A stretch of 64,000 nucleotides of DNA from the NCBI RefSeq assembly GCF_000165795.1, contig NZ_CM001022.1, positions 2,141,812 to 2,205,811 of the forward strand. Direction: 5' to 3'. The stretch comes from Aminomonas paucivorans DSM 12260. GTDB taxonomy: Bacteria; Synergistota; Synergistia; Synergistales; Synergistaceae. A program made the position numbers and the translations under genes. Below, piece by piece: positions 16,282 through 25,110 of the stretch (positions are counted from its first letter, which is position 1; every line of letters begins with the position of its first letter). Under the pieces are notes generated by a model. It worked only from the letters and a program-made list of their open reading frames with translations. It was not told the origin of the DNA and did no database searches.

Positions 16282-17253
16282 TCAGTCGGGCAAGGCGGCT
16301 TCCACCACCCGCACCAGATTGTCCCGGAGGATCTTCCGGGTCGTGTGGGGACCGAAGCGCTCCACCAGACGGCCGCGACACCGCGCCGCCTCCTCGTGGC
16401 TTCGGAAGAGATCCTTGGGCTGCTCCCCCGCCAGGGCGAAGAAGGGGTCGCACAGGTCCAGCCCCAGGGCCGCATGGTCCGGTCCCCCCACCTCCACCAG
16501 GTGCTCCAGGTGCCGCAGCATCCGATCGCAGGGATCCCCGTCTCCCCCCACAAAGGGGGCGTGGGCGTTGAACCCCACCACGCCGCCGGAAGCCGCCACC
16601 GCCCGGATCTGGGAATCCGTCAGGTTCCGGGGATGGTCCAGCAGGGCGCGACAGTTGGAATGGGAGGCCAGAAAGAGCCCCCCCAGGGCCGCCACGTCCT
16701 CGAAGCCCGGATCGTTGAGGTGGCTCACGTCCGGGACGATCCCCAGCCTTTGGGCCTCCCGCACCAGGTCCAGCCCGAAGGGAGAGAGCCCCCCCGGGCG
16801 CAGGGGAGAGGTCCCCTCCACCACACAGCCGTCCGCAGCCTCGTTGCGCCGACTCCAGGTCAGGCCCATCAGGCACACCCCCAGCTCCCGAAGGACCCGC
16901 AGCAGCCCGAGATCCCGTCCCAGGGGCTCCACTCCCTCCAGGGAGAGCACCAGGGCCAGCTCCCCTCGTTCCAAGGTCTCCCGCAGCTCCTCCCGACACC
17001 GACAGAGCCGGAACCGTCCGGGGGTCTCCTCCTGCTCCTCCAGAAGGGCTCCCACCTGGAGCAACGCCTCCTGGAGGGCCCGGGGAACCAACCGGTCCTC
17101 CACGAAGAGGGAACACACCAACAGGCGAAGCCCCGCGGACTCGTATCCCTCCAGGTAGCGAGAGGCCAGGACCTTCCGCTCCCCCCGAGCCCTCCTCACC
17201 GCCAGGTCCATGAGCACGTCCCCGTGGGCGTCCGCCCATCCCGTGCCTTCCAT
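16282..17253 (-). CDS. Peptidase M19 (renal-dipeptidase family)
   Basis: Zinc-dependent dipeptidase of the amidohydrolase superfamily, predicted cytoplasmic (no signal peptide). The 323-residue protein shows the metal motif DAHGD at residues 8-12 (H-x-D), LSLEG with the bridging glutamate, LTWSRRNEAADG, DVSHLND and ASHSNCRAL-HPRNLTD, all in family order. In an amino-acid fermenter it would finish peptide breakdown to free amino acids. The ATG at 17253 has AAGGGG 8 bases upstream. It is divergent from the small coiled-coil gene at 17343. Confidence 0.9.
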   Translation of the reverse strand: MEGTGWADAHGDVLMDLAVRRARGERKVLASRYLEGYESAGLRLLVCSLFVEDRLVPRALQEALLQVGALLEEQEETPGRFRLCRCREELRETLERGELALVLSLEGVEPLGRDLGLLRVLRELGVCLMGLTWSRRNEAADGCVVEGTSPLRPGGLSPFGLDLVREAQRLGIVPDVSHLNDPGFEDVAALGGLFLASHSNCRALLDHPRNLTDSQIRAVAASGGVVGFNAHAPFVGGDGDPCDRMLRHLEHLVEVGGPDHAALGLDLCDPFFALAGEQPKDLFRSHEEAARCRGRLVERFGPHTTRKILRDNLVRVVEAALPD

Positions 17254-17342
17254 CTCCTCAACCCCTTCCCGAAACCTTGTCTGTCCCCGCCGGACAGCCG
17301 ATCCTCAAACGGGCACGTCCCATTTCCAGGAGGTGATCCGCC

Positions 17343-17699
17343 ATGCAAGGCATCGACCCCACCAGAAGGTTCGAGGAACCCCTCCTCCCCCCGGCCCGGG
17401 AGGCCTCCGTCCCCAAGGCGGAGAAGACCGAAGAGAACATCGCCGAACGGCTTCGGGAGGCGCTGGAATCCCTGGACCACACCCGCAACGACATGATGGA
17501 CCGGCACCACGAACTGGTGGCCCGATCCCAGAAGCTGAACCTCCAGCGGCTCCGCAAGAAGCTGGCGGAACAGCGCATCCGCCAGGCGGAGGAACGGGAG
17601 GACCTGCTCCAGGAGCAGGCCCTGGTGGAGCGCCTCAACGCCCGAAGCCGCCTGGAGGCGGACGCCCTCAGGAGGAGCGGCCGGGACCGTACCCCCTGA
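17343..17699 (+). CDS. Small coiled-coil protein, unknown
   Basis: A 118-residue, highly charged protein. Residues 30-110 are nearly all Arg, Lys, Glu, Gln, Leu and Ala and are predicted to form one long helix or coiled coil. No family recognised. The ribosome site CAGGAGGTGATC before ATG 17343 is very strong, supporting it as a real gene. Its last 32 bases overlap the convergent aldolase gene at 17668. The upstream 89-base gap shared with the M19 gene has no clear -35/-10 pair. Confidence 0.65.
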   Translation: MQGIDPTRRFEEPLLPPAREASVPKAEKTEENIAERLREALESLDHTRNDMMDRHHELVARSQKLNLQRLRKKLAEQRIRQAEEREDLLQEQALVERLNARSRLEADALRRSGRDRTP

Positions 17700-18324
17700 A
17701 GGCCTCCAGGGCCTCCCAGGTCTCTTCCCGGGAGAGAAGCGCCGGTTCCCCCACGCAGCGGGCCCGCCAGGCGAGTTCCGCCACGAACTCCAGCTGCTCC
17801 GCCACCCCGAAGGCCTCCCCCAGGTCGGCCCCCAGGGCCAGCAGACCGTGGTTGGCCAACAGCACCGCCTTGCCCCGACGCCCCAGGGCCTGCACCGCCA
17901 CCTCCGCCAGCTCCGGACTTCCGAAGGTCCGGTAGGGAGCCACGGGAACCAGCTCGTCCCCCGAAGCGGCCACCAGGTAGTGCACCGCCGGGATCTCCCA
18001 CTTCAAGCAGGCCAGGGTCGTGGCGAAACGGGAATGGGTATGCACGACCCCCCCCGCGTCGGGCCGGGCCCGGTACACCCCCAGGTGCATCCGCCACTCG
18101 CTGGAGGGGGCGCATCGCCCCTCCACCACCCGTCCCTCCAGGTCCAGAAGGGGCACGTCCTCCGGGGTCATCAGGCCGTAGGGAACCGCACTGGGCTTGA
18201 TGGCCACCAGCTCTTCCCCCTCCACCCGCACCGAAAGGTTGCCCCCGGTGCCCACCGTCAACCCCCGCTCCTCCAGCAGGCGACCGGTGCGCACCACCGC
18301 TTCCCGAGCCTCGTTCCGATTCAT
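17668..18324 (-). CDS. Class II aldolase/adducin family protein (FucA-like)
   Basis: Zinc-dependent aldolase of the L-fuculose-1-phosphate aldolase type, 218 residues from ATG 18324. Motifs seen are TGGNLSVR (phosphate-binding, about 27-34), SSEWRMHLGVYRARPDAGGVVHTHS with the catalytic-site Glu and zinc His pair near 84-103, and LLANHGLLALG supplying the third zinc His. The ATG at 18324 has GGAGGGG six bases before it; an in-frame codon at 18354 lacks one. The true substrate in this family varies (fuculose-, rhamnulose-, ribulose- or methylthioribulose-phosphates), so only the reaction class is supported. Confidence 0.85.
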   Translation of the reverse strand: MNRNEAREAVVRTGRLLEERGLTVGTGGNLSVRVEGEELVAIKPSAVPYGLMTPEDVPLLDLEGRVVEGRCAPSSEWRMHLGVYRARPDAGGVVHTHSRFATTLACLKWEIPAVHYLVAASGDELVPVAPYRTFGSPELAEVAVQALGRRGKAVLLANHGLLALGADLGEAFGVAEQLEFVAELAWRARCVGEPALLSREETWEALEAFRGYGPGRSS

Positions 18325-18485
18325 GGCATCCCCTCCCCCCGCATGGAACCCCATCCCGACCGGCCCGTCAAGACGAATCCCCTATTCACCGGAGCACAAT
18401 AGAACTAAGGTTAAAGCCTTTGCATGAAATGACTTGCGTCGATTTTCTGTAATTTGTAACTTATAAAATGGGTCTTTTGGCAGGG

Positions 18486-18514
18486 TTGCGCAAAATGAAA
18501 CGGCCTACTAGCAT
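18486..18514 (+). promoter_or_regulatory. Candidate Rrf2-gene promoter in an AT-rich gap
   Basis: The gap 18325-18588 contains an unusually AT-rich stretch (about 18390-18530) in an otherwise GC-rich window. Within it TTGCGC (18486-18491) and TAGCAT (18509-18514) are 17 bases apart, ahead of the Rrf2 gene at 18589. Further elements such as TTATAA (18461-18466) could serve the divergent aldolase or be an operator. No gene or RNA is recognised here. Confidence 0.35.
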
Positions 18515-18588
18515 AATGTCATTCTAAGCGGCTTCATCGACGCGGTACGCGATCACGGCAATCCGGCAAATCGAAGGGGGATGATCCC

Positions 18589-19062
18589 ATGGCCCACGTG
18601 ATGAACCTGACGGAGACCCTGTCCCTGGCCTTCCACTCCATGGTGTATCTGGCGGAAAGGCGCGGCCCCCGGCCCTGCAGCGCCCGGGAGATCGGCGACC
18701 ACTTCGGGGCCACGGAGCCCCTGGTCACCAAGACCCTCCAGAGGCTCCTCCGGACGGGGCTGATCCGCTCCTGCAAGGGGCCGGGAGGAGGCTACTCCCT
18801 GGTGGTCCCCCCGGAGGAGGTCTCCCTCCTCTCCATCGCCGAGGCGGTGGAGGGCCCCCTGAAGTCTCAGGGGTGCGCCCTCAAGGGCTGCAACCGCCCT
18901 CCCTGTCCGGTGAAGGGGCTGGTGGACGCGGTGACGGAGCGGGTCTCCCAGGAACTGGCGAGCAAGACCCTGGCGGAACTGGTGGAATGCTTCCACGGCG
19001 AGGAGGAAACGGCCACCGAATGCACCCTCAAGCACCGCAGGCGCAGGAAGAAGGCGGCCTGA
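18589..19062 (+). CDS. Rrf2-family transcriptional regulator with a cysteine triad
   Basis: DNA-binding protein of 157 residues with the Rrf2 winged-helix domain (residues about 1-85; the wing region reads [12 protein letters not shown] at 61-72). Three cysteines, Cys96, Cys101 and Cys106, lie where IscR and NsrR bind an Fe-S cluster, though the spacing C-x4-C-x4-C is shorter than IscR's C-x5-C-x5-C. A role as an iron-sulfur, redox or NO sensor is therefore likely. The C-terminus is a basic Arg/Lys run. It sits directly upstream of the chemoreceptor genes (75-base gap) but is not obviously linked to them in function. Confidence 0.87.
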   Translation: MAHVMNLTETLSLAFHSMVYLAERRGPRPCSAREIGDHFGATEPLVTKTLQRLLRTGLIRSCKGPGGGYSLVVPPEEVSLLSIAEAVEGPLKSQGCALKGCNRPPCPVKGLVDAVTERVSQELASKTLAELVECFHGEEETATECTLKHRRRRKKAA

Positions 19063-19137
19063 CCCGCCCCGCCCTCCACAGAGGCGCGACCCGGGGCACA
19101 GCCGCAGGGACATCAAGCACGAAGGGGGATGAGGACG

Positions 19138-21209
19138 ATGACGATCAAGGCGAAACTGGGGCTCCTCGCCGCAGGAGTGGTAGGTCTTCTGGCCATCATG
19201 ATCGGCCTGGTGTTCTTCCAGAGCCGGAGCATCCTGACCCGGCAGGTGGACACCGGAGGCCTCGAGGTGGTGCGGAGCAATGCCCGGGAGGTGGACGAAT
19301 ACTTCCACAAGCTGGGCATCGTGGCCCTGGGCATGCGGGACGTGGCCGCGGAGCTCCTGGAAACGGGGAAAGCCGTCACGGACGACGACCTGGAATCCCC
19401 CATGGCCCGGTTCTATCGCTCCTGCGCGAAGGACCTGAACATCGTGGACCTGTACGTCGGCCTGGAATCCACCGGCAAGGTGGGGACCGGGGGCGACTGG
19501 GTGGAGAAACCGGACTACGACGCCCGCAAACGCCCCTGGTACACCCTGGCGGTGCAGGAGGACCGGGTGGTGCTCACCGCTCCCTACGTGGACGCCAACA
19601 CGGGCAAGCTGGTGGTCACCGTGGCCTCTCCGGCAAAGGGCGCCGACGGCCGCCTTCTGGGGGTGCGGGGATCGACGTGGACCTGGAGACCCTCTCCCGG
19701 ATCGTGACGGGGTATCGGATCTTCGGCAAGGGCTACGGCTTCCTCCTGGACCCCCAGGGACTCGTCCTGGCCCACCCGGTCCCGGAGCTGGTGATGAAGG
19801 AGAACATGGCCAAGGCCGGATCCGACGTCTCCCCGGAAATGGCGGCGGCAGGGGCAAAGATGCTGACGGGGGGAGAAGGCTACGCCGATTACACCTTCCG
19901 GGGGGAGGAGTTCCGGGCCTTCTACGCCCCCACTTCCCACGGCTTCATCCTGGCCCTGGCCTTCCCCAAGTCCGAACTGTACGCCCTGGTGGCCTCCCTG
20001 GCTCTGCGACAGCTTGCCGCCGGCGCGACGGTCCTGCTCCTCCTCGGGGTGATGCTGGTCCTTCTGGCCAAGAGCATCGTGGGGCCCATCCACGGGGTCT
20101 CCCAGACCCTGGAGCGCATCGGCAGGCTGGACCTCACCCGGGACGAGGGCCTGAACTGGCTCACCGCCCAGAAGGCCCAGAAGACCGAAATCGGGCTCAT
20201 GGTCCGCTCCCTGGAAAGCCTCCAGGAGGCCCTGAGGGACAGCGTCCGGAGCATCAAGGACGAGGCGGACCGCACCGCCGCCTCCGCAGAATCCCTGGCG
20301 GCCCTGTCGGAAGAGTCCGTGGCCTCCATGGAGGAGGTGAAGGCATCGGTGGACCACGTGGCCTCCCTCTCCGAGTCCAACTCCGCAGCCCTGCAGCAGA
20401 CCAACGCGGGGATCGAGGAGGTCAGCTCCGGGGCCAGCACCGCCGCCCATGCCGCCTCCGACGGGGCCGAGGCCTCGGGCCGCACCACCAGCCTCTCCGA
20501 GGAGGCGGTGACCCAGGTGAACGGCGTGGTGACGGAGATGAACAAGGTAGGGGAGAAATCCCGCCTCAGCGCGGAGCGGCTTCGCAAGGTGGCGGAGTCC
20601 GTGTCCTCCATCTCCGGGTTCGTGGCCACCATCCGGAGCATCGCCGACCAGACCAATCTCCTGGCCCTCAACGCCGCCATCGAGGCGGCCCGGGCGGGGG
20701 AAGCGGGACGGGGCTTCGCCGTGGTGGCGGAGGAAGTTCGCAAGCTGGCGGAGGAGTCCGCCGGGGCCGCCAAGGAGGTGGAGACCCTCATCACCTCCCT
20801 CCAGACGGACACCAAGGGTTCCCTGGAGGTGACCGAGGAATCCGGGAAGGTCCTGGAAGGCACCATCGCCAAGGCCCACGAGGCCCAGGCGAAGCTCCAG
20901 GAGGCCCTCGGCCAGATCGCCCGGGTGAACGACGCCATGCAGAACATCGCCGCCACGTCGGAGGAGCAGGCTGCGGCCAGCGGGGAGATGGCCCAGGGCA
21001 TCGACCAGGCCACCAAGTCCACCATCCAGGTGGTGGAGACCATCGAGAGCATCCGCCACTCCACCGAGGAGACCGCCCACGCCTCCGAGTCGGTGGCCCA
21101 GGAGTCCCAGAAGCTGGCGGAGGGGGCGGAACACCTCAAGAGGCTCCTGGCCCGGTTCATCCTGGACCAGGAAACGGGAACGATCAAGAGCCTCGGCTCC
21201 GGACGCTAG
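19138..21209 (+). pseudogene. Methyl-accepting chemotaxis protein, copy 1, frameshifted
   Basis: Membrane chemoreceptor with TM1, a dCache-type periplasmic sensor, TM2, HAMP and the cytoplasmic signalling domain, almost identical to the intact gene at 21553. A single G is missing between 19665 and 19666 (GGGTGCGGGG where copy 2 has GGGTGGCGGGG). As a result the first frame stops at 19707 and the rest of the receptor continues in another frame to 21209. The gene as written makes only a sensor fragment of about 189 residues. Start ATG 19138 is preferred over 19129 because AAGGGGG is too close to the latter. The cause may be a true mutation, a switchable site or a sequencing error. Confidence 0.85.
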
Positions 21210-21213
21210 ACCG
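19198..21213 (+). repeat. Tandem duplication, copy 1
   Basis: About 2.0 kb of chemoreceptor DNA that reappears at 21622-23638 (offset 2424, then 2425 bases after the single-base deletion). The first 950 bases, covering the sensor domain, differ at only a few positions; synonymous changes are commoner in the signalling-domain half. Confidence 0.92.
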
Positions 21214-21230
21214 GTACCGGAGCAAAGGGA

Positions 21231-21271
21231 CACGAAGAAGCGGGGCCCCACCGGGGCCCCGCTTCTTCGTG
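21231..21271 (+). terminator. Hairpin after chemoreceptor copy 1
   Basis: A perfect 19-base inverted repeat (21231-21249 with 21253-21271) and a 3-base loop, starting 22 bases after the stop at 21209. It is a strong hairpin but has no T-run behind it, so it is terminator-like rather than a canonical intrinsic terminator. Confidence 0.7.
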
Positions 21272-21381
21272 CCCCCGATTCGGCATCCCATCCCGCACCA
21301 GAAGGCAGCACCCCGCCCAAGTCCCCCTCTCCTCCTCCGCATCTCCATTCCGAAAATTGCGAAATGAGCCCGAAGACAGGG

Positions 21382-21410
21382 TTGTCCCCCTCTAACTGGC
21401 CCTCTAGGAT
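21382..21410 (+). promoter_or_regulatory. Candidate promoter of chemoreceptor copy 2
   Basis: In the 343-base gap between the two receptors (21210-21552), TTGTCC (21382-21387) and TAGGAT (21405-21410) are 17 bases apart. The gap otherwise holds the hairpin at 21231-21271 and a purine-rich leader ending in GAAGGAGGA. No gene was recognised in it. It shows that copy 2 probably has its own promoter. Confidence 0.4.
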
Positions 21411-21552
21411 TCAGATATTGCCTTATTCATGATTCACTTTTATCCCCCGGGCAAAGCTCTCCTCTCCTTCTCTTGCGGGGAGGTGACACGAGGCGTCGGG
21501 ACGCGAGGGAAAGCGGAAAGCCCCGGGGAGACGAAGGAGGAGACCGAAAGAC

Positions 21553-23634
21553 GTGAGCAACCTGACCATCAAGGCGAGACTGACCCTTCTCGGCTCGGGG
21601 ACCGTGGTCCTGCTGTCGGCGATGATCGGCCTGGTGTTCTTCCAGAGCCGGAGCATCCTGACCCGGCAGGTGGACACCGGAGGCCTCGAGGTGGTGCGGA
21701 GCAATGCCCGGGAGGTGGACGAATACTTCCACAAGCTGGGCATCGTGGCCCTGGGCATGCGGGACGTGGCCGCGGAGCTCCTGGAAACGGGGAAAGCCGT
21801 CACGGACGACGACCTGGAATCCCCCATGGCCCGGTTCTATCGCTCCTGCGCGAAGGACCTGAACATCGTGGACCTGTACGTCGGCCTGGAATCCACCGGC
21901 AAGGTGGGGACCGGGGGCGACTGGGTGGAGAAACCGGACTACGACGCCCGCAAACGCCCCTGGTACACCCTGGCGGTGCAGGAGGACCGGGTGGTGCTCA
22001 CCGCTCCCTACGTGGACGCCAACACGGGCAAGCTAGTGGTCACCGTGGCCGCTCCGGCAAAGGGCGCCGACGGCCGCCTTCTGGGGGTGGCGGGGATCGA
22101 CGTGGACCTGGAGACCCTCTCCCGGATCGTGACGGGGTATCGGATCTTCGGCAAGGGCTACGGCTTCCTCCTGGACCCCCAGGGACTCGTCCTGGCCCAC
22201 CCGGTCCCGGAGCTGGTGATGAAGGAGAACATGGCCAAGGCCGGATCCGACGTCTCCCCGGAAATGGCGGCGGCAGGGGCAAAGATGCTGACGGGGGGAG
22301 AAGGCTACGCCGATTACACCTTCCGGGGGGAGGAGTTCCGGGCCTTCTACGCCCCCACTTCCCACGGCTTCATCCTGGCCCTGGCCTTCCCCAAGTCCGA
22401 ACTGTACGCCCTGGTGGCCTCCCTGGCTCTGCGACAGCTTGCCGCCGGCGCGACGGTCCTGCTCCTCCTCGGGGTGATGCTGGTCCTTCTGGCCAAGAGC
22501 ATCGTGGGGCCCATCCACGGGGTCTCCCAGACCCTGGAGCGCATCGGCAGGCTGGACCTCACCCGGGACGAGAGCCTGAACTGGCTCACCGCCCAAAAGG
22601 CCCAGAAGACAGAGATCGGGCTCATGGTCCGATCCCTGGAAAGCCTCCAGGAGGCCCTGAGGGACAGCGTCCGGAGCATCAAGGACGAGGCGGACCGCAC
22701 CGCCGCCTCCGCGGAGTCCCTGGCGGCCCTGTCCGAGGAATCCGTGGCCTCCATGGAGGAAGTGAAGGCCTCGGTGGACCACGTGGCCTCCCTCTCCGAG
22801 TCCAACTCCGCGGCCCTGCAGCAGACCAACGCGGGGATCGAGGAGGTCAGCTCCGGGGCCAGCACCGCCGCCCATGCCGCCTCCGACGGGGCCGAGGCCT
22901 CGGGACGCACCACCAGCCTCTCCGAGGAGGCGGTGACCCAGGTGAACGGCGTGGTGACGGAAATGAACACGGTGGGAGAGAAATCCCGCCTCAGCGCGGA
23001 GCGGCTTCGCAAGGTGGCGGAGTCCGTGTCCTCCATCTCCGGGTTCGTGGCCACCATCCGGAGCATCGCCGACCAGACCAACCTCCTGGCCCTCAACGCC
23101 GCCATCGAGGCGGCCCGGGCGGGGGAAGCGGGACGGGGATTCGCCGTGGTGGCGGAGGAAGTGCGCAAGCTGGCGGAGGAGTCCGCCGGGGCCGCCAAGG
23201 AGGTGGAGACCCTAATCACCTCCCTCCAGACGGACACCAAGGGCTCCCTGGAGGTGACCGAGGAATCCGGGAAGGTCCTGGAGGGCACCATCGCCAAAGC
23301 CCACGAGGCCCAGGCGAAGCTCCAGGAGGCCCTCGCCCAGATCGCCCGGGTGAACGACGCCATGCAGAACATCGCCGCCACGTCGGAGGAGCAGGCTGCG
23401 GCCAGCGGGGAGATGGCCCAGGGCATCGACCAGGCCACCAAGTCCACCATCCAGGTGGTGGAGACCATCGAAAGCATCCGCCATTCCACCGAGGAAACCG
23501 CCCACGCCTCCGAGTCGGTGGCCCAGGAGTCCCAGAAGCTGGCGGAGGGGGCGGAACACCTCAAGAGGCTCCTGGCCCGGTTCGTCCTGGACCAGGCAGC
23601 GGGAACGATCAAGAGCCTCGGCTCCGGACGCTAG
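21553..23634 (+). CDS. Methyl-accepting chemotaxis protein, copy 2, intact
   Basis: Chemoreceptor of 693 residues that senses an extracytoplasmic ligand and controls the CheA kinase. TM1 spans about 11-30. A dCache_1-like sensor lies between the helices; the Cache pattern [10 protein letters not shown] near residue 140 and [16 protein letters not shown] near residue 180 are visible. TM2 is about 293-317, followed by HAMP (about 318-370) and the signalling hairpin with tip region [20 protein letters not shown] near residue 518. The start GTG 21553 has GAAGGAGGA upstream. No C-terminal CheR-binding pentapeptide is present. No che or flagellar gene is in the window, so the rest of the pathway is elsewhere. 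Confidence 0.93.
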   Translation: MSNLTIKARLTLLGSGTVVLLSAMIGLVFFQSRSILTRQVDTGGLEVVRSNAREVDEYFHKLGIVALGMRDVAAELLETGKAVTDDDLESPMARFYRSCAKDLNIVDLYVGLESTGKVGTGGDWVEKPDYDARKRPWYTLAVQEDRVVLTAPYVDANTGKLVVTVAAPAKGADGRLLGVAGIDVDLETLSRIVTGYRIFGKGYGFLLDPQGLVLAHPVPELVMKENMAKAGSDVSPEMAAAGAKMLTGGEGYADYTFRGEEFRAFYAPTSHGFILALAFPKSELYALVASLALRQLAAGATVLLLLGVMLVLLAKSIVGPIHGVSQTLERIGRLDLTRDESLNWLTAQKAQKTEIGLMVRSLESLQEALRDSVRSIKDEADRTAASAESLAALSEESVASMEEVKASVDHVASLSESNSAALQQTNAGIEEVSSGASTAAHAASDGAEASGRTTSLSEEAVTQVNGVVTEMNTVGEKSRLSAERLRKVAESVSSISGFVATIRSIADQTNLLALNAAIEAARAGEAGRGFAVVAEEVRKLAEESAGAAKEVETLITSLQTDTKGSLEVTEESGKVLEGTIAKAHEAQAKLQEALAQIARVNDAMQNIAATSEEQAAASGEMAQGIDQATKSTIQVVETIESIRHSTEETAHASESVAQESQKLAEGAEHLKRLLARFVLDQAAGTIKSLGSGR

Positions 23635-23638
23635 ACCG
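21622..23638 (+). repeat. Tandem duplication, copy 2
   Basis: Partner of the repeat at 19198-21213. Sequence identity begins abruptly within TM1 (ATGATCGGCCTGG) and ends just after the stop codon; the upstream regions and downstream hairpins differ. Confidence 0.92.
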
Positions 23639-23657
23639 AGGCCGGAGCAAAGGCGCA

Positions 23658-23695
23658 CGAAACGGGAGCGGGGTCCCCTCGGGGACCCCGTTTCG
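23658..23695. terminator. Bidirectional terminator between chemoreceptor and MFS gene
   Basis: A perfect 10-base stem (23669-23678 with 23681-23690) extended by outer pairing of CGAAAC with GTTTCG. It lies between two convergent genes, 24 bases after the receptor stop and ending next to the MFS stop at 23697. Confidence 0.7.
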
Positions 23696-23696
23696 C

Positions 23697-24896
23697 CTAC
23701 CCGGGCAGGGTCACGTCCCGCCCCCGCAGGGCGAAATACACCGTCCCCACGGCGCCGAAGACACCGGCCACCAGGAAGTTGGCCTGGGGGGAGATCAGCC
23801 ACAGGGGGGCCCCGGCAAAGGCCGCAGCGGAGACCACCACGTCCCGCACCAGGTAGTAGGCCCCGAAGGTGGCCGCCTTGGCCCCCGGAGGGGCCAGCTC
23901 CATGATGAGGGCCTTGCGGGTGGGTTCCCCGAACTCCTTCAGCCCCCGGAGGACGAAGGCCAGGGCGAAGGACCCGAAGCTGTGGCAGAAGAGCAGCGAC
24001 AGGGGGAAGGCGGTGAAGAAACCGAAGGTCATCAGCACGAAGGGCTTCTTGCCGTACCGGTCCGCCAAGGCCGCCACGGGCAGATACACCAGCAGGGCCG
24101 TGACCATCTCGATGGCCGTGAGCACCCCGAACTGGGCCGCCGAGAGCCCCTGGACCTGCACCGCCCAGAGCACCACGAAGGCGTAGGGGATCTGCTCGGC
24201 GAAGCGGATCAGGATGTCCGACACCAGGAGGCTTCGCAGATCTCCGGAGAGGTTCCCCAGGGCGGCCCGCATCCCTCCGGGCTCCCCCTCCTCCCTCCGG
24301 TCGTCCAGAAAGCGCCACAGAAGCCCCAGGGCCGCCACCCCCAGGACCAGGGCCACCACGAAGGCGACCCGAACCCCCTTCTCCGTACCCCACAGGCCGA
24401 TGAGCACCCCTCCCACCACCGGCCCCAGGGCCATGGGGATCCGGCGCACCAGGGAATGGAGGGACACCCCCATGACCCGCTTGTTCTTGGGCACCGAGGC
24501 GCTCACCAGCCCCATCACCGCCGGAAGGGTCACGGCGGTCCAGGCGATGAACCCCACCGCCCCCACCAGCACCGCCTGCCAGGTGGGCACCAGGATCACC
24601 ACCAGGTACCCCCCCAGGGCCACCAGGGTGGACAGGGTCAGGGCCCGCTTGGGCCCCCACCGGTCGCTGGCCAGCCCCCCGGGAAGGGAGTAGAGGGCGG
24701 AGAGGAGGTTATCCAGGCCGTTCAAGGCCCCCACCGCCCAGGCGGATCCCCCCAGGGCCACCAGGTACAGGGGCAGGAAGCGTTCCGCCATCTTCTCCCC
24801 CAGCCCCACCAGAACCACCAAGCCCATGAGGGTCCCCAGGGTGCGGTTCAGCCCCAGGAACCCCCGGAGTCGCTCGCGAAACGACGGTGCGGCCAC
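23697..24896 (-). CDS. MFS transporter, 12 helices
   Basis: Major facilitator transporter of 399 residues. The motif GGLASDRWGPKRAL near residue 72 is MFS motif A, and AALADRYGKKPFVL near residue 274 is its repeat in the second half, so two six-helix bundles are present. Substrate not recognisable. I favour GTG 24896 as start because AAGGGGGAG precedes it. An ATG at 24956 would add 20 basic residues, lacks a ribosome site and lies on a TAGGAT element (24964-24959) that could be the promoter. Confidence 0.8.
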   Translation of the reverse strand: MAAPSFRERLRGFLGLNRTLGTLMGLVVLVGLGEKMAERFLPLYLVALGGSAWAVGALNGLDNLLSALYSLPGGLASDRWGPKRALTLSTLVALGGYLVVILVPTWQAVLVGAVGFIAWTAVTLPAVMGLVSASVPKNKRVMGVSLHSLVRRIPMALGPVVGGVLIGLWGTEKGVRVAFVVALVLGVAALGLLWRFLDDRREEGEPGGMRAALGNLSGDLRSLLVSDILIRFAEQIPYAFVVLWAVQVQGLSAAQFGVLTAIEMVTALLVYLPVAALADRYGKKPFVLMTFGFFTAFPLSLLFCHSFGSFALAFVLRGLKEFGEPTRKALIMELAPPGAKAATFGAYYLVRDVVVSAAAFAGAPLWLISPQANFLVAGVFGAVGTVYFALRGRDVTLPG

Positions 24897-25051
24897 CCTG
24901 ATCTCCCCCTTAACGGTTCTTCTCCGTTTCTCCAGAAAGACCCGGATTCCCGGCATCCATCCTATCCGATTCTCTTCTTCCGAAACGACCGTGAAGACCG
25001 AAGTGTCCTCGGTCGATCACGCCCCCCGCGCACACCCTTCTCAAAAGCGAA

Positions 25052-25073
25052 GGGCGGCCCCTCAGGGCCGCCC
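25052..25073 (-). terminator. Intrinsic terminator of enolase gene
   Basis: GGGCGGCCC (25052-25060) pairs with GGGCCGCCC (25065-25073) across a 4-base loop. Read on the minus strand it follows the enolase stop by 37 bases and is followed by a T-rich run (TTCGCTTTT). The rest of the 24897-25110 gap shows no gene. Confidence 0.78.
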
Positions 25074-25110
25074 CCTACTGCATCTGGAACGCCTTGCAAA
25101 CGCTCCGCCT

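Noticed and set aside
19665-19707. Programmed frameshift in chemoreceptor copy 1
   Set aside because: No slippery heptamer or stimulatory hairpin is evident, and copy 2 has the intact base, so a plain deletion (or sequencing error) is simpler.
21272-21552. Possible small RNA or ORF in the gap between the two receptors
   Set aside because: No ORF with a ribosome site or RNA family fold was seen; only a hairpin and a promoter candidate.
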